Positions 35,300 to 46,360 of a stretch of DNA of 64,000 bases are shown here, in pieces. The notes beneath the pieces were generated by a model. The model was not told the origin of the DNA and did not search any database. It saw nothing but the letters and a program-made list of their open reading frames with translations. Positions within the stretch are counted from its first letter, which is position 1; each line of letters begins with the position of its first letter. This stretch comes from Plantago ovata (lineage: Eukaryota > Streptophyta > Magnoliopsida > Lamiales > Plantaginaceae). Made by a program: the position numbers and the translations under genes. The stretch covers positions 58,083,253 to 58,147,252 of the forward strand of contig CM051458.1 in assembly GCA_028274465.1 (NCBI GenBank). The letters run 5' to 3'.

Positions 35300-35475
35300 A
35301 CAAATAAGGGCGCCGCCTACCCATCATGCATGAACGGTCTACACGTAATGGATGCCGCCTATCCATTCAAGTTCTAAACGCGGTCAAGCACATAATGGGT
35401 GCCGCCTACCCATACATAAATATGCGGTCCGACATATAAGAGGGCGCCGCCTACCCTCGCATGCATAGCGGTCGA
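35300..35475 (-). repeat. Four tandem ~45-bp hairpin units in the leader of element B
   Basis: Each unit has an invariant GCCGCCT (plus strand) flanked by complementary arms: GGG/CCC (35308-35322), ATGGAT/ATCCAT (35348-35366), ATGGGT/ACCCAT (35395-35413), GAGGG/CCCTC (35440-35458). Between them GCGGTC-type spacers recur. Arm sequences differ but stay complementary. Confidence 0.75.
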
Positions 35476-35967
35476 ACGGAATGTAAAATACTTGGTATTT
35501 AAACATGCATTGTCAAACAATAGCATATAGAGCATATGAAACAAGTAGTAGCCTATGTGGATGACAAATGACTTCATAATTTCATTATGAGAATTATAAT
35601 CCCATACTTATAATCTCTATGAAATAATTGAAAATTTGGACTAGATTAAATAATCGAAAATTCTATTTACCAAGTAGCAATTTTCGAAAACCCGAAGGAC
35701 TTAATTGTAATTTTAAAAACCTTGGAGGTGTTAAATCTTAAAATTCAAAAGTAGAAGGACTAATTTGTAATAAACAATAAATTGATAAATTATAAATAAG
35801 CCCTTCAACTTTATACTAATTAAATTTAACCCCTCTAGTTTAAAATAATTACAATTAAATCATATTTATATTCCAAATATAAAATTCAATCCTCAAAACT
35901 TTCAAAAATTCGATTTTGGGTCCAACCCGGAAAATATATATATATATATATTTTTTTTTATGAAAAC

Positions 35968-36180
35968 GTGGGACGGGACCTAGTCCCGTCCCCACGGTAC
36001 CCGCGGCCCCGGGCGCCCGCGGCACGTGGGTACCAGCGTCGCGGCCTGCAGGCGCCGGGCGCCTGCGTCCGCAGGCCCCGGGTGCGCCCATGCCGCGGGC
36101 ACGGCGCTGCGGCACGCAGGCGCTCGCCGCCTGCGTCGCGCAGCCCTGCGTCGCGCAGCCCTGCGTCGCGCAGGCGGCCC
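35968..36180. repeat. GC-rich palindromic island
   Basis: It begins with a near-perfect stem (arms GGGACGGGAC at 35970-35979 and GTCCCGTCCC at 35983-35992, loop CTA). Overlapping GGGCGCC/CCGCGG palindromes follow, then three tandem copies of CTGCGTCGCGCAGCC near 36130-36175. It is flanked on both sides by AT dinucleotide runs. Confidence 0.75.
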
Positions 36181-36348
36181 GGTCCAAAATATATATATAT
36201 AATTTTATTTTTTTTTGAAAAAATATAAATTCTAAATTTATATAAAAAACAAAACTTTTGAAAATCGAATTAATCATAGAATCAATTGCATCCACATATC
36301 TACAAAATCATACAATATATATACGTATACACGTAATCAATTAACTTG

Positions 36349-36360
36349 GCTCTGATACCA
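36349..36360 (-). other. Primer binding site of element B, initiator tRNA-Met type
   Basis: TGGTATCAGAGC on the minus strand, one base from the 5' LTR. Confidence 0.92.
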
Positions 36361-36361
36361 C

Positions 36362-38436
36362 TTTAAGAAAATATGGTCAGAGTTACCCCTAGGGTACGCA
36401 GCGGAATTTCAAAAATTTTCTTAAAACATACAGGTTAATTGATTATGCATATATCGTATATATATAAACACGTCAATTAGAAGACTAACCTTACTTCCAA
36501 AGCAGCTTCCAAGTCTTCGTAATATTCCGGTGTATATTCTCCTTCGTCGAAGTCGAAGATATCTGCAATACTCTGTATATCTGCAAGACAATAAGAGTTA
36601 GTTTCCAGCTCCTAGAACCTTAACCTTGGTATCCACGGATGAACAGCCTATCGGAAGAATGCTAGGATATTCTTTGTGTGACCAAGAAGACGGGGCGGCG
36701 ATTCCTCCGGTGAGATGGCGCGCGCGGGTGGCTAAGGGAGGAGGGGAGATCTTTTATTTTCTCTAAGAAAACTGGGTAGAATAACTGTGTGCAAAACTGT
36801 ATCCAAAGCTCTCTAATAGTCTACTATATATAGTAGTCAATAGAAGCCTAAAGCATAAGCAATTAGACTTCGTAAAGGAATAAGAATCTAATTCTTATCG
36901 CATAAGAAAACCAATATCAAGTCTAGATTCATTCCCAATCAAATCAAAACTCAATGAGGAAAATCTAACTATCCCTTGGACTTCTAATAGAGGAAGGAGT
37001 CGAACTCCTTCCCCTATCTACCATGCGCGCGCGTGCGCCTCCTAGGGACAGTAGGTGAGTCCCAATTTTCGGACCCACTTATAGTTCTAAGGCAATTCAA
37101 ACTCCATGTAGATTTTGCCCAGGTGCATATGTTAATTCTAAATTAACATATCCTTTCAAATCAAACCTCCATTATATTTCCAAAATATAATCTTTAATTG
37201 TATTTACATAAAATACAATTAATTAGCCAATTCAATTAATAATTCCAAATCATTAATTGAGCCACCAAATACTATAATTAATTCCAAATCAATTATAATC
37301 CATCAATCACAATTAATTCCAAATTAATTGCGATTCCATCTTCAATGATATTCTGATAGGCTGAATCACCACATAGTGTGACCCATAGGGCCTCATCGTA
37401 TTAAGCAAGTCCTAGACTAGGCAACATGGAATTCCTAGACGGTTCCATTTGTAATATTAATACGTGAGGACGTTTGAGAGGTTTCTCAAAGCTAACCCTT
37501 TCGTTGCGAAGCCTGTTGCGCTCAACGCGGCGATGGTAACGTCCCTTCATCTGACTTGCTCGAATGTATCTAGGATCGATGAAGTGTCTATCCCAATAAT
37601 ACATCCACGGGCGTCTCAGGGAGTTGCTTGGTTAAGATATATTTATTACCATCATAATATATCATTTGCACTGGCCAGTGACTTTACCAACACAACTATG
37701 CAGACTATGAGCAGTGCTCTCCTGTGCTACATTTGAGAGATGAATCCTTCACAGAATCACTTATCACCCCCATTTGTATGTAGCCATAATCATGGATCGT
37801 GTCTTAGGTCAGCTGCTTATTCAGAGCTGACATCGACGGGTCCACCAAGGATATGGGGCAACAAATGTGATGATAAAGTCTTGTAAGTACAAAGGACGAC
37901 TGACATCACTTCGACAACTCACCGGTTCCCATAGACACTTCGGTGTAGAGTATACATCGATGGGAGTGTCCGGTGGGTACTTCCATTGTCCGATAAAGTT
38001 TCTTCGAACATCTATGCGCAGTTATGGGAACGTTTCTCGATTGTCCAACAATCCGTTCCGTGGCCGTGGGATCGGCTCACACTTGCTCCAACAAGTATAA
38101 CCTCCACGCATACTAGTCTCGTCTGGTTCATTCAGATCCCTACATCCGAGATGAACCTCGACTAGGGAGAGTTTGGGATAGATGATAACTCACATAGCTC
38201 CCACTATCTCTGTGATCGGTCATCTATCCGAGGGGACATGTTTAATATCAATACAGACAGTAATAGAGATATGACATGCTGCATGCCTGGTGTAATATAA
38301 ATATGAAAGCGATACTCAATAGTAAAAGCAACAAACATATATTATATTACGTTGGCCTGTGTAATAGTACATATATGTCCTCTATAAGGGCACTATGCCC
38401 TTAGTAAGGACTGTCTCTAGGACATATACACTATCA
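36362..38436 (-). repeat. 5' LTR of element B (2075 bp)
   Basis: About 98% identical by eye to 28397-30469. Its inner end reads TT rather than TG. The TATA palindrome CTACTATATATAGTAG lies at 36821-36836. The outer end CACTATCA abuts the AAGAG target duplication. Confidence 0.93.
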
Positions 38437-38441
38437 AAGAG

Positions 38442-38855
38442 TACATCTGGAACATGTCAGTTCCTAGGAACAAGACTAATTTCATGGTTCAGCAAGAAGC
38501 AAACTTGTGTGGCAAATTCTTCGACAGAATCTGAATATATTGCAGCTGGTTGTTGCACTGCCCAAATCCTATGGATTCAACACAATTAAGGGATTATGGC
38601 ATCTTTGAAAAGAAGACTCCAATCTTCTGTGATAATACAAGTGCTATTGCTATCACGCAAAATCCAAAGATCCATTCAAGAACTAAGCACATTGATATTA
38701 GACATCATTTCATAAGAGACCATGTTGAGAAAGGAGATATTGAGGTAATTCAGGTAGGTACTGATGATCAGCTTGCTGACATGTTTACCAAACCACTGCC
38801 TGATAATAGGTTCTCAATCCTAAGGTACAAACTTGGGTTATTGGAACTTGCCTAA
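38442..38855 (+). pseudogene. Sirevirus I RNase H, 3' part
   Basis: This is the exact continuation of the frame cut at 28396: [53 protein letters not shown], ending at TAA 38853-38855 after GLLELA. AAGAG at 28392-28396 is repeated at 38437-38441, the target duplication of element B. One local frame slip occurs near 38580. Confidence 0.9.
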
Positions 38856-39775
38856 TATATCTTGGAAACATACTACAAGGTTGCTGAAACGGGCATCCAA
38901 CAAGTAATAAATCTGCATGATATAAAACTTGTAGTAGACCCCCAATAAATAGTAATTAAGCACGATATATAATTCTTGTTTTTATTAAAAGATTAAGCTG
39001 ATTACTAAAGTTTGCTGAAACATGCATTCAACAAACAAAGGGAATTTTGCAAACTAATATTTGTAAGGAAACTTGTTTGCTTAAATACTGAAACGAGCAC
39101 TCAGTATTAAAAAGGAATCAAAGATTGCTGAAACAAGCATTCAGACAATCTTGGAAGGAACTGAGATGGGAACTCAGCAAATTAAATGCATACTCGCATA
39201 ATTACACTATATTATCTCAATCAAAAGATATATTTGCTAAGATAGGAACTCAGAAATAAAAATGATTATCAAAAGAAAAAGAGATAATTAATTAAGGGGG
39301 GATTTCAGCAAACACAAAGATCAAAAGCATTTTGGATACATGTTGATAAATTGTTTGATTGATGTTATGATCCCCTGATTAAAATGAAGTAATTATTGTG
39401 ATGTTTTTGGAACAGATAAACTAAAAAGGCATTGAGTGCTTATTAGTTAATCTGGTTCGTTGATTTAAAGCAAGATGCTTATCCAACGGTACATTTTGTG
39501 AGAATTGACACGATCTGACAGTTACTCGCTAGTGGGCCACTATGCATTTATTACACTGTGCTCCTTCCAAACAACTGTATCTCTGGTTTTACCTTGATGA
39601 GATCTTAAATCAATTAAGACTCTCAAACAACAGAGTACTATATAAAGAGGAGTCTGTTCATAAGACAAAAACTTTTATAGACTCCGACAAAAACTTTGCC
39701 ATTTCAAGCACAAACAAACCTCTGAGTTCTTCTGCAACTGTCCGATCAAAACTTGCTTTTTCATAAGTTTACTGT
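38856..39775 (+). promoter_or_regulatory. Post-pol spacer of Sirevirus I: hairpin array, PPT-like tract, TATA box
   Basis: It holds about six short hairpins of the form GCTGAAAC-G-GCA-TCAGC (near 38883, 39010, 39086, 39125, 39158, 39241). These are followed by TTAAGGGGGG (39292-39301) and TATATAAAG (39639-39647). The same order occurs in the two sister copies ahead of ORF3. It ends abruptly at the LTR starting 39776. Confidence 0.6.
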
Positions 39776-40888
39776 TGTTAGGAAACTTGTAATTTTGATG
39801 AGCAATTAATCATGCTAAATTAAGGAAAGTCCAGTAACTAGTACTCTTAAGGTCCATAGGGATTTAGAATTTTAAGGACATTGTAAAAGAGGAACGTTTG
39901 CTGAAAGACTTAGTGTAGGTACTAGTTAGGTTCTTTTATTTGCTGATGATGTACTTTGTTTTTACAAACGAACTATTGAAGACCTAGAACCGCTCAGAAA
40001 GTTGAAGATTCGAAGATTAAAGACTTAGAAAAATTCTGAGAAAGGTATCTACAAAGGCACATGTTGCTTCAGAAAGTGACATTTTCAGTAACAACTTGAA
40101 TAAGTGAAAATCTATATGACAGAGTAGGTTGTGCTTGCTGAAACTGAGACTGACCACTTTCTGACAACATATGTGACCTCCTTGCTGAAGAGTACTTGCA
40201 TTTTGGCTCCAACGTTCATATTTGAATTTGATTCAAAAGAACATTAAATGCAAAGTAAGCACGCGAAGAACATGAAGACAAGAAGACAAATGAAGAACGC
40301 TGCTGAAAGTACAAAAGCAAGATAGTGACATCTTAAGGTACAAAGCCTTAGAATTTGAATTCAAACGGCTCCCTTGAGACACTATAAATAGAGGTCATCA
40401 AGCAAGAGTAGAAGGTGTGTCAACAACGTGATCAAACTCTCACTTGTGCTTTAAACACTCAAATCCTTCTCTACTCTCTACTGTCTATTGATCCGTTCCA
40501 AGACTTAAGCTTGAAAAAATAGCTACTTGTGAAGAAGTAGAACATTGAAAGCTAAGAAACTAGTTAAGTGTTCTTTCTTCTAAACAAGAACAAGTCTTGA
40601 CACCAGAAACAACAAGCTTGCTTACTGCAAAGTATTACAAGTTGTGTTTCTTTAGATAACTTGTTATAGCTGAAAAGTTTTATTCAAGTCATCTCATCCC
40701 AAACCTCTCTAACTGATAAACACCCTTTACAGTCGTGAAATTCAGGGGGAATTAATCAAGCATAGCTTTGCTGATTATAGTCCCAAGTTTGGTGGAGAAC
40801 AAGGTTACAGTTCTCTAGTGTAGGTTGGAAACAAGGCAAGTGTGCTTTGGTTTCTGAGAAACATTAGTGATAGGATTTGTAAGGAACC
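39776..40888 (+). repeat. Sirevirus II 5' LTR, left portion
   Basis: The 5' 1113 bp of the LTR, with promoter TATAAATA (40383-40390) and the conserved GTGTCAACAACGTGATC block downstream. It ends with GAACC (40884-40888), one copy of the Sirevirus III target duplication. Confidence 0.85.
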
Positions 40889-42565
40889 TGTTGGTCCCTT
40901 TAAACAACAAGAAAAGACTAGAGGGGGGGGGGGTGAATAGTCTTTTCAAACTTTTGTCGTTTAAAACTTTCTCAGCAAGTACTTATTACTTTTCAGTAAT
41001 GAGGTTGCTGATACTTAACTTTCTCAGCAAGCGTAAGTTACTTTACAGTAGCTTGGTTTGCTGATACTTAAAATCAGAGAGCGGAAGTCTTTGAAACAAT
41101 AAGTGCTTTTTCAGCAAGTAAAGTGTTTCAGCAAGTGATGTGAGTGACTGTGTACAAAACAGAAATAATTTGCTGAAAGCTAAATGCAGTAAGTAAATCA
41201 CACAAACGCTTTTAGAGTGGTATCTGAGAGTGGCGTAATCTCCCAACTAATCCACTTTGTCCTTTCTAGGACTGAATCCACTAAGATATGATTGAGGTTC
41301 CTTACAATCTCCTATCTAAAGCGATTCAACAGAAACCAAAGCACACTTGCTTTGTTTCCAACCTAAACTAGAGAACTCAACCTTGTTCTCCACCAAACTT
41401 GGTACTTTTAATCAGCAAAACTGTGCTCGATTAAGTTCCCCCTGAATATCACGCCTGAAAGGGTGTATTTTCAGTTCGAGAGTTTTGGGGTGAGATAACT
41501 TAATTATAACTTATTCAGTTACAACAAGTAATCTAAGAAACACAACTTGGAATACTTTGCAGTAAACAAGTTTGATTGTTTCTGGTGTCAAGACTTGTTC
41601 TTGTTCGAAAGAAAGAACACTTAACTAATTTCTTAGCCGAGTTTGTTCTACTTCTTCACAAGTAGCTTTTTCAAGCTTTAAGTCTTGGAACGGATCAATG
41701 GCAGTAAGAGAGTTTGAAGGTTTGTGAGTTTTAAGCACAAGTGAGAGTTTGATCACGTTGTTGACACACTTCAACTCTTTGCCTGATGACCTCTATTTAT
41801 AGTGCAAGTAAGGAGCCGTTTGAATTTCAAATCCTAAGGCTTTTGTTCCTTAACATGTCACTATCTTGCTTTTGTACTTTCAGCAGCAACCTTTGTTTGT
41901 CTTCTAGTCTTCATGTCCTTTGTGTAAGCTTTGCATTAAATGCACCTTTGAATAGAATTCAAACAGTAACATTGGAGCGCAAAATCACGTACATTCAGCA
42001 AGAGGTCACATATGTTCATCAGCAAGTGTTCATTCTCAGTTTCAGCGAGCACAACCTACTCTGTCTTTCAGATTTTCACTTATGCAATGCTGTTGCTGAA
42101 AATTTCACTTTCTGAGCAACACGTGCCTTACCAGTCTTCAGCAATCTTCAAGTCTTCAAGTCTTCAAATCTTCAGATCTTCAAAAGTCTTCAAGATTCTG
42201 ACCGGTTTCTTATTTGCTTCAATAATTTGTTTGTAATAAACAAAATACATCTTCAGCAAATGCTTCAATAGGTCATTTTCTTTTCAGAAAATCAAAGCTA
42301 AGCATCAATAAGATATTTTCTTTTCAGAAAATAAAATACATCATACGCTAAAGTGTCAATAGATTAATTTCTTTTCAGAAATTAAGGTACGTCATCCACC
42401 AAGATAAAAACTTATCTAACACCTATCTAAGTCATCAGCAAACGTTCCTCTTTTACAATGTCCTTTAAAAATTCTAAAATCCTATGGACCTTAAGAGTAC
42501 TAGTTACTGGACTGTTCTTAATTTAGCATGGTTAATTGCTCATCAAAATTACAAGTTTCCTAACA
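40889..42565 (-). repeat. 3' LTR of Sirevirus III (1677 bp)
   Basis: Plus-strand edges TGTTGGTCCC and TTTCCTAACA. It contains the TATAAATA promoter box (minus, 41801-41794) and the tandem hairpins at 40972-41064. Frames of 65-109 codons inside are non-coding. Confidence 0.95.
40972..41064 (-). ncRNA. LTR-end tandem hairpins (Sirevirus III 3' LTR)
   Basis: Unit A: arms at 40972-40978 and 41005-41011 (TCAGCAA/TTGCTGA), inner stem ATTACT/AGTAAT at 40985-41000 with a sense loop GAAA. Unit B: arms at 41024-41030 and 41058-41064, inner stem TACT/AGTA with a sense loop GTAA. The same structure is in the 5' LTR at about 53095-53187. Confidence 0.55.
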
Positions 42566-42580
42566 AATTTCCCCCTTTTT
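42566..42580 (-). other. Polypurine tract of Sirevirus III
   Basis: AAAAAGGGGGAAATT on the minus strand, directly before the 3' LTR. Confidence 0.88.
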
Positions 42581-42829
42581 GATGTTAGCAATCCATGGCT
42601 AAATTAATTGTTACCCTTTTAGAGGTTTCTGATGTTGAATAAATCAGATGATTAATGCAAGCATACTTTGAATTAATAAACAGTAAGCATAAGTAAGTTG
42701 CATAATCAAAAACCAATAAGAGTAAAAAAGAATTCATTGCTGAAAGTTATCATTCAAGAGTTTACAAGAAAGCGTAGATAACAGAGAATCAGCAAACAAA
42801 AACTTTTAACAAGAAACTATTGCAGGGAC

Positions 42830-45800
42830 TTAAACTCTTTCAGAGGATTTTCTCAGAATCTCTCTTACACTCTTCTCAGCAAGAGCAGTGAATTCAACAC
42901 AATCCTTCTCGTAGTTTTCCAGTAGCCTACGGACTTGTAGTTGAAGAATTCTTGCATTTTTGCAGGCAGTATGATGATGCTTTTCAGCATTCATTTCCAT
43001 GTAGTTAATTACCCACAAATGCATGCCCCAATTGCTGGCATGGAGAAGCTGTGTATCTGAAATGTTTCTCGGATGAATCTTTCTTAACCAGAGAAGATCA
43101 TCTTCTTGATCCTGAGCAGTCAGATAGAAGTACTCATAAGGAATCAATCCAAGTTTCTTCTTAGGTTTCTTTGTTACCGGGTCAGCATAGAAAGCGATGC
43201 CAGGTGGTTTGATTAGATCTGGTTCTTGTCTAAATGTCTTACCAATGGCAACTCTTCTTACATAAACCTCAAGATTCAACCATTTCCTAGCAATATTTCT
43301 TGGGAGGGATTCTTCCCTTTGCTTCTTTTGGACCTTGAGTTCAATCCATTTGAACATTTGATTCAAACAGGCTGTAGGAAAGAACTCATTTACCAACAAA
43401 TCTTCCAGCTTTAGGATCCAGCAACCATGAATGTTTCTGATCACATTCTGAGTGGTTTCATCATTGCTGGTCTTTGTATATTCAATGCCGGAGCCAATAG
43501 CAATGTTGGCCAGCCTTTTCTCTTCCTGTCTTTGCCTTCTTCTTCTTGTTTTAGCATTGTCTTGATCTCTTGCTGAAGAGTCAGACGAAAAATGCCTTGA
43601 GTGGCCAGACGGAGTTATGGCTGTTAAGGGTCTAGCTCTTATGGCTTGAGCTATTGTTTGATTGTCATCATCTTCTTCATCATCTTCATTCAGATTGTGA
43701 TGACTTTCAATGTGACAGAAATCTTGAGTTTCAGCAGCGGTTTTTCTCTTTTTGGTACTTGCTGAATTTAACTCAGTTTCTGCTTGTCTTTTAGAACTTT
43801 GCTCTCTTTCAGCAAGAGGTTCTAGTGGCACATCCACAGCAGGAGTAGGAGGGGTTTGATTGCTTTTTCTAGTCTTCTTTTCCCCCTTAGACATGGATTG
43901 CAACATCGGAGTGATGTGCAGAGAATAAAACTCATTGCAATTTTCAGCAAGAGTGTTGAGACTGTTATATTTCATGATGATTTCTTGTTGGTCAGAGTTC
44001 ATTGTTGCTAACTCTTTTTGAATATTCATCATGTTCTCTTCATGTCTTTTCTCTGTTGCGGCCTTCTCATCCATAATAGTCTGAGCTTTGACAAGAGCAC
44101 TTTTTGCCAGTAAGAGAGCTTGACTTACATCTTCTTCATAGCTCTTGTGAAAAAGACTTATGTCTTTCTGAGCTATGGTTAAAGTTGTAGTGCGTCTCAA
44201 CACCGTAGCCAATATTTTTCCAATGTCAAGTGGGCTCTCAGCAAGCAATGCCTCATCTTCAGCTTTGCAGGCTTCATGGACTTTCTTTAGTGCGAGAATT
44301 CTGGGAGTAAACTCCTCAACTCTTGGGAACGACACTAAATTAGGTGTCAAGGAGTGAGCCTTAAGTTCAGTAGCAAACTGATCATCTTGTAAAAGCAACT
44401 CAGCCCTTAATGAATCTCCTTCATAGCTTAGATAATTAGGAGGAGGAATCTGAACGACTTTTGGGTCTCGCTTGGATTGTTCATCTTCATTTTCCGACAA
44501 GTCGTCATCATCCTCAGATTCATCAAGTTGAGCGACTTTTAAGCCTTTGTCAGTAGCTTCACGTCCTTGTTGTTGAGTGGTTGCTGATGGCAACGCTTCA
44601 GACTCAACGACTGGAGTTTCACCAGTAGATAGTTGTTTCAATTGAGTTTGGGGCTCAATTACTGGAGTTTCGCCAGTAGTTAGTTTTAATTGAGTAGTTG
44701 CTGAAGGCAACGTTTGTGACTCAATAACTGGAGTTTCGCCAGTAGTAGGTGGAAGGGATGGAACTTCCTTTGATTTTGGTCTTGAAGATTCACCAATTTC
44801 CAGATCCTGCGTATGCCTTGCATGGATCACGAGACTATTTTGTAAAGCTCGTTGGTAATCTTCATCTTCTTCATCCTCATCTTCAAGGTTTTCTTCAGTA
44901 ACCTTGGCATCAGAAACTGGACTTTTGCCATTTTTCAAGGCAGCCCTTTTTCTGGCGTATTCTTCTTCAGTATCAGCACCTTGTATAGGTGCTTGATTTT
45001 CAGCAGCAGCAGGAGGGGGTTGAGATTCTTGCTGAGATTGTTGTTGATCAGCTTGCTGATTGTCAGAGGGATTAGTTTCAGCAGCTGTCAACTTTAATCC
45101 ACCAGCACCAGGACTTGGACCTTGAGTGTCATCATCAGCTTTCCTCTTTCTTCTTTTAGATTTCTCCGGTTTCCCAGAGTCATCTATTGTTGCATTTTCA
45201 GCAACGGCTCTTGTACACGTACCTTGTTGATTTTCTACAGCAGTTTCATTTGTGTTACCATCACCAACATCAGTTTCATCTCTAAGTTGCTGAGTGGTAA
45301 CATCTGCAGCTGTTGTATACCTTTCTTGCTGGCTTGTGCTGACAACATTTGCAGTTGTTGTCTTCTTGGATTTCTTTCCAGCAATCTTAGGTACATTCTG
45401 CTTGTAGAAAGACCTTCCCACATTGCACACAAATTTCTTGATTGGCAATGGGTTTCTTAGCTGAATCCTGAAATGTTCAAGGATATAGCATATCTTGATT
45501 CCATACATAACTGGAAAGGAAGGTGAGACCTTGTTGTCTTCTACCTTTACCTTAAACTTAGTAACACAATCAACAAGTCTGTTGAAAATGTACTTAGCCC
45601 AGTTAAGTTCCGATTTATTATCATGGATATGCATCAGCAATGGCCATCTTCTCAGGCCTACTTGGTCAATTCCTCCGACTTGGGAGTCAAGAACTTTAAT
45701 CAGTAGCAGAGCTACTAGACCAAGTGAAGGACAGAGATGCTTTCTCTTAACGTGCTTTGTCCAAGTCACGGGAGCTATCTCGCCTTTCTTCATTTTTGCA

Positions 45801-46360
45801 TTTCTGACGTCACTGTAGAAAGCTTCAATTTCTTCGTCAGTGGCAATGACGTCGTCTTCAGTTCCATTGGTTGGAATCTGAAAGATCTCTGCTAAATCAG
45901 TCCATTTCAGGACGATTTGCGTGTTCTGAACATAAGTAAGAATCACTTTTTCAGTGACTCCATTACTGTCTGTAAGGGACTGGATTTCTGCATTGTTGTA
46001 GAACTCCATAGTATCAATCATGCTCACTTGCTTAGTGCGAGCAGAGATAAAGTTCATGAGGCCTTGCTGCTTAATGAACTCAAGCGCCTCTTCATTTTGG
46101 TCATCAAGTTCTTGTTCATAAAAGTACCGAATGTACTTTTCTTTTGCAAATCCTCCCCATTGCATCAACATCTCACACTTTGCAGTGTCAAGATATGACG
46201 GAGGCATAGGTTTTTCAGTGATTCGGTCGTTTTTCAACACAACTTTCGCTGTGTTTTGGGTCAGAGAAGTCACCGGAGCAGTCACCGGAGCAATGCCTGT
46301 TTCAGCACTGTCAACCTTTGACGATTTTGAGGACTTAGATGACTGTCTCTTGGGAGACAT
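42830..46360 (-). CDS. ORF3 of Sirevirus III, 1176-residue protein in the 'env-like' position
   Basis: An intact frame from ATG 46360 to 42830, between pol and the 3' LTR. The N-terminus is basic and Ser-rich (MSPKRQSSKSSKSSK). Residues about 50-330 form a folded-looking domain (KEKYIRYFYEQEL, WTDLAEIFQIP, EAFYSDVRNAKMKKGEIAPVTW, YGIKICYILEHFRIQ) reminiscent of the 'putative plant transposon protein' regions in ORFs of plant retroelements. The middle is acidic and low-complexity, with lysine clusters (KRRKRK near 403; KKRK near 870; RRRRQR near 941) and three TGETPV repeats (about 540-590). The C-terminus has Trp/His-rich ASNWGMHLWVINYMEM and a helical tail. No signal peptide or membrane segment is visible, so it does not look like an envelope. 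Function unknown. Confidence 0.8.
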   Translation of the reverse strand: MSPKRQSSKSSKSSKVDSAETGIAPVTAPVTSLTQNTAKVVLKNDRITEKPMPPSYLDTAKCEMLMQWGGFAKEKYIRYFYEQELDDQNEEALEFIKQQGLMNFISARTKQVSMIDTMEFYNNAEIQSLTDSNGVTEKVILTYVQNTQIVLKWTDLAEIFQIPTNGTEDDVIATDEEIEAFYSDVRNAKMKKGEIAPVTWTKHVKRKHLCPSLGLVALLLIKVLDSQVGGIDQVGLRRWPLLMHIHDNKSELNWAKYIFNRLVDCVTKFKVKVEDNKVSPSFPVMYGIKICYILEHFRIQLRNPLPIKKFVCNVGRSFYKQNVPKIAGKKSKKTTTANVVSTSQQERYTTAADVTTQQLRDETDVGDGNTNETAVENQQGTCTRAVAENATIDDSGKPEKSKRRKRKADDDTQGPSPGAGGLKLTAAETNPSDNQQADQQQSQQESQPPPAAAENQAPIQGADTEEEYARKRAALKNGKSPVSDAKVTEENLEDEDEEDEDYQRALQNSLVIHARHTQDLEIGESSRPKSKEVPSLPPTTGETPVIESQTLPSATTQLKLTTGETPVIEPQTQLKQLSTGETPVVESEALPSATTQQQGREATDKGLKVAQLDESEDDDDLSENEDEQSKRDPKVVQIPPPNYLSYEGDSLRAELLLQDDQFATELKAHSLTPNLVSFPRVEEFTPRILALKKVHEACKAEDEALLAESPLDIGKILATVLRRTTTLTIAQKDISLFHKSYEEDVSQALLLAKSALVKAQTIMDEKAATEKRHEENMMNIQKELATMNSDQQEIIMKYNSLNTLAENCNEFYSLHITPMLQSMSKGEKKTRKSNQTPPTPAVDVPLEPLAEREQSSKRQAETELNSASTKKRKTAAETQDFCHIESHHNLNEDDEEDDDNQTIAQAIRARPLTAITPSGHSRHFSSDSSARDQDNAKTRRRRQRQEEKRLANIAIGSGIEYTKTSNDETTQNVIRNIHGCWILKLEDLLVNEFFPTACLNQMFKWIELKVQKKQREESLPRNIARKWLNLEVYVRRVAIGKTFRQEPDLIKPPGIAFYADPVTKKPKKKLGLIPYEYFYLTAQDQEDDLLWLRKIHPRNISDTQLLHASNWGMHLWVINYMEMNAEKHHHTACKNARILQLQVRRLLENYEKDCVEFTALAEKSVREILRKSSERV

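Noticed and set aside
35855..36295. 146- and 86-codon frames rich in Arg, Pro, Ala
   Set aside because: They arise from the GC-rich palindromic island in the element B leader. Composition and repeats explain them, and both strands are equally open.
41786..42115. 109-codon frame, identical at 53908-54237
   Set aside because: It lies inside the two LTRs of Sirevirus III on the antisense strand. Its identity follows from LTR identity, and it has no recognisable protein features.
42830..46360. Calling ORF3 a retroviral envelope protein
   Set aside because: Position alone suggests env; no signal peptide, transmembrane or fusion-peptide-like stretch is visible, while nuclear-localisation-like clusters are.
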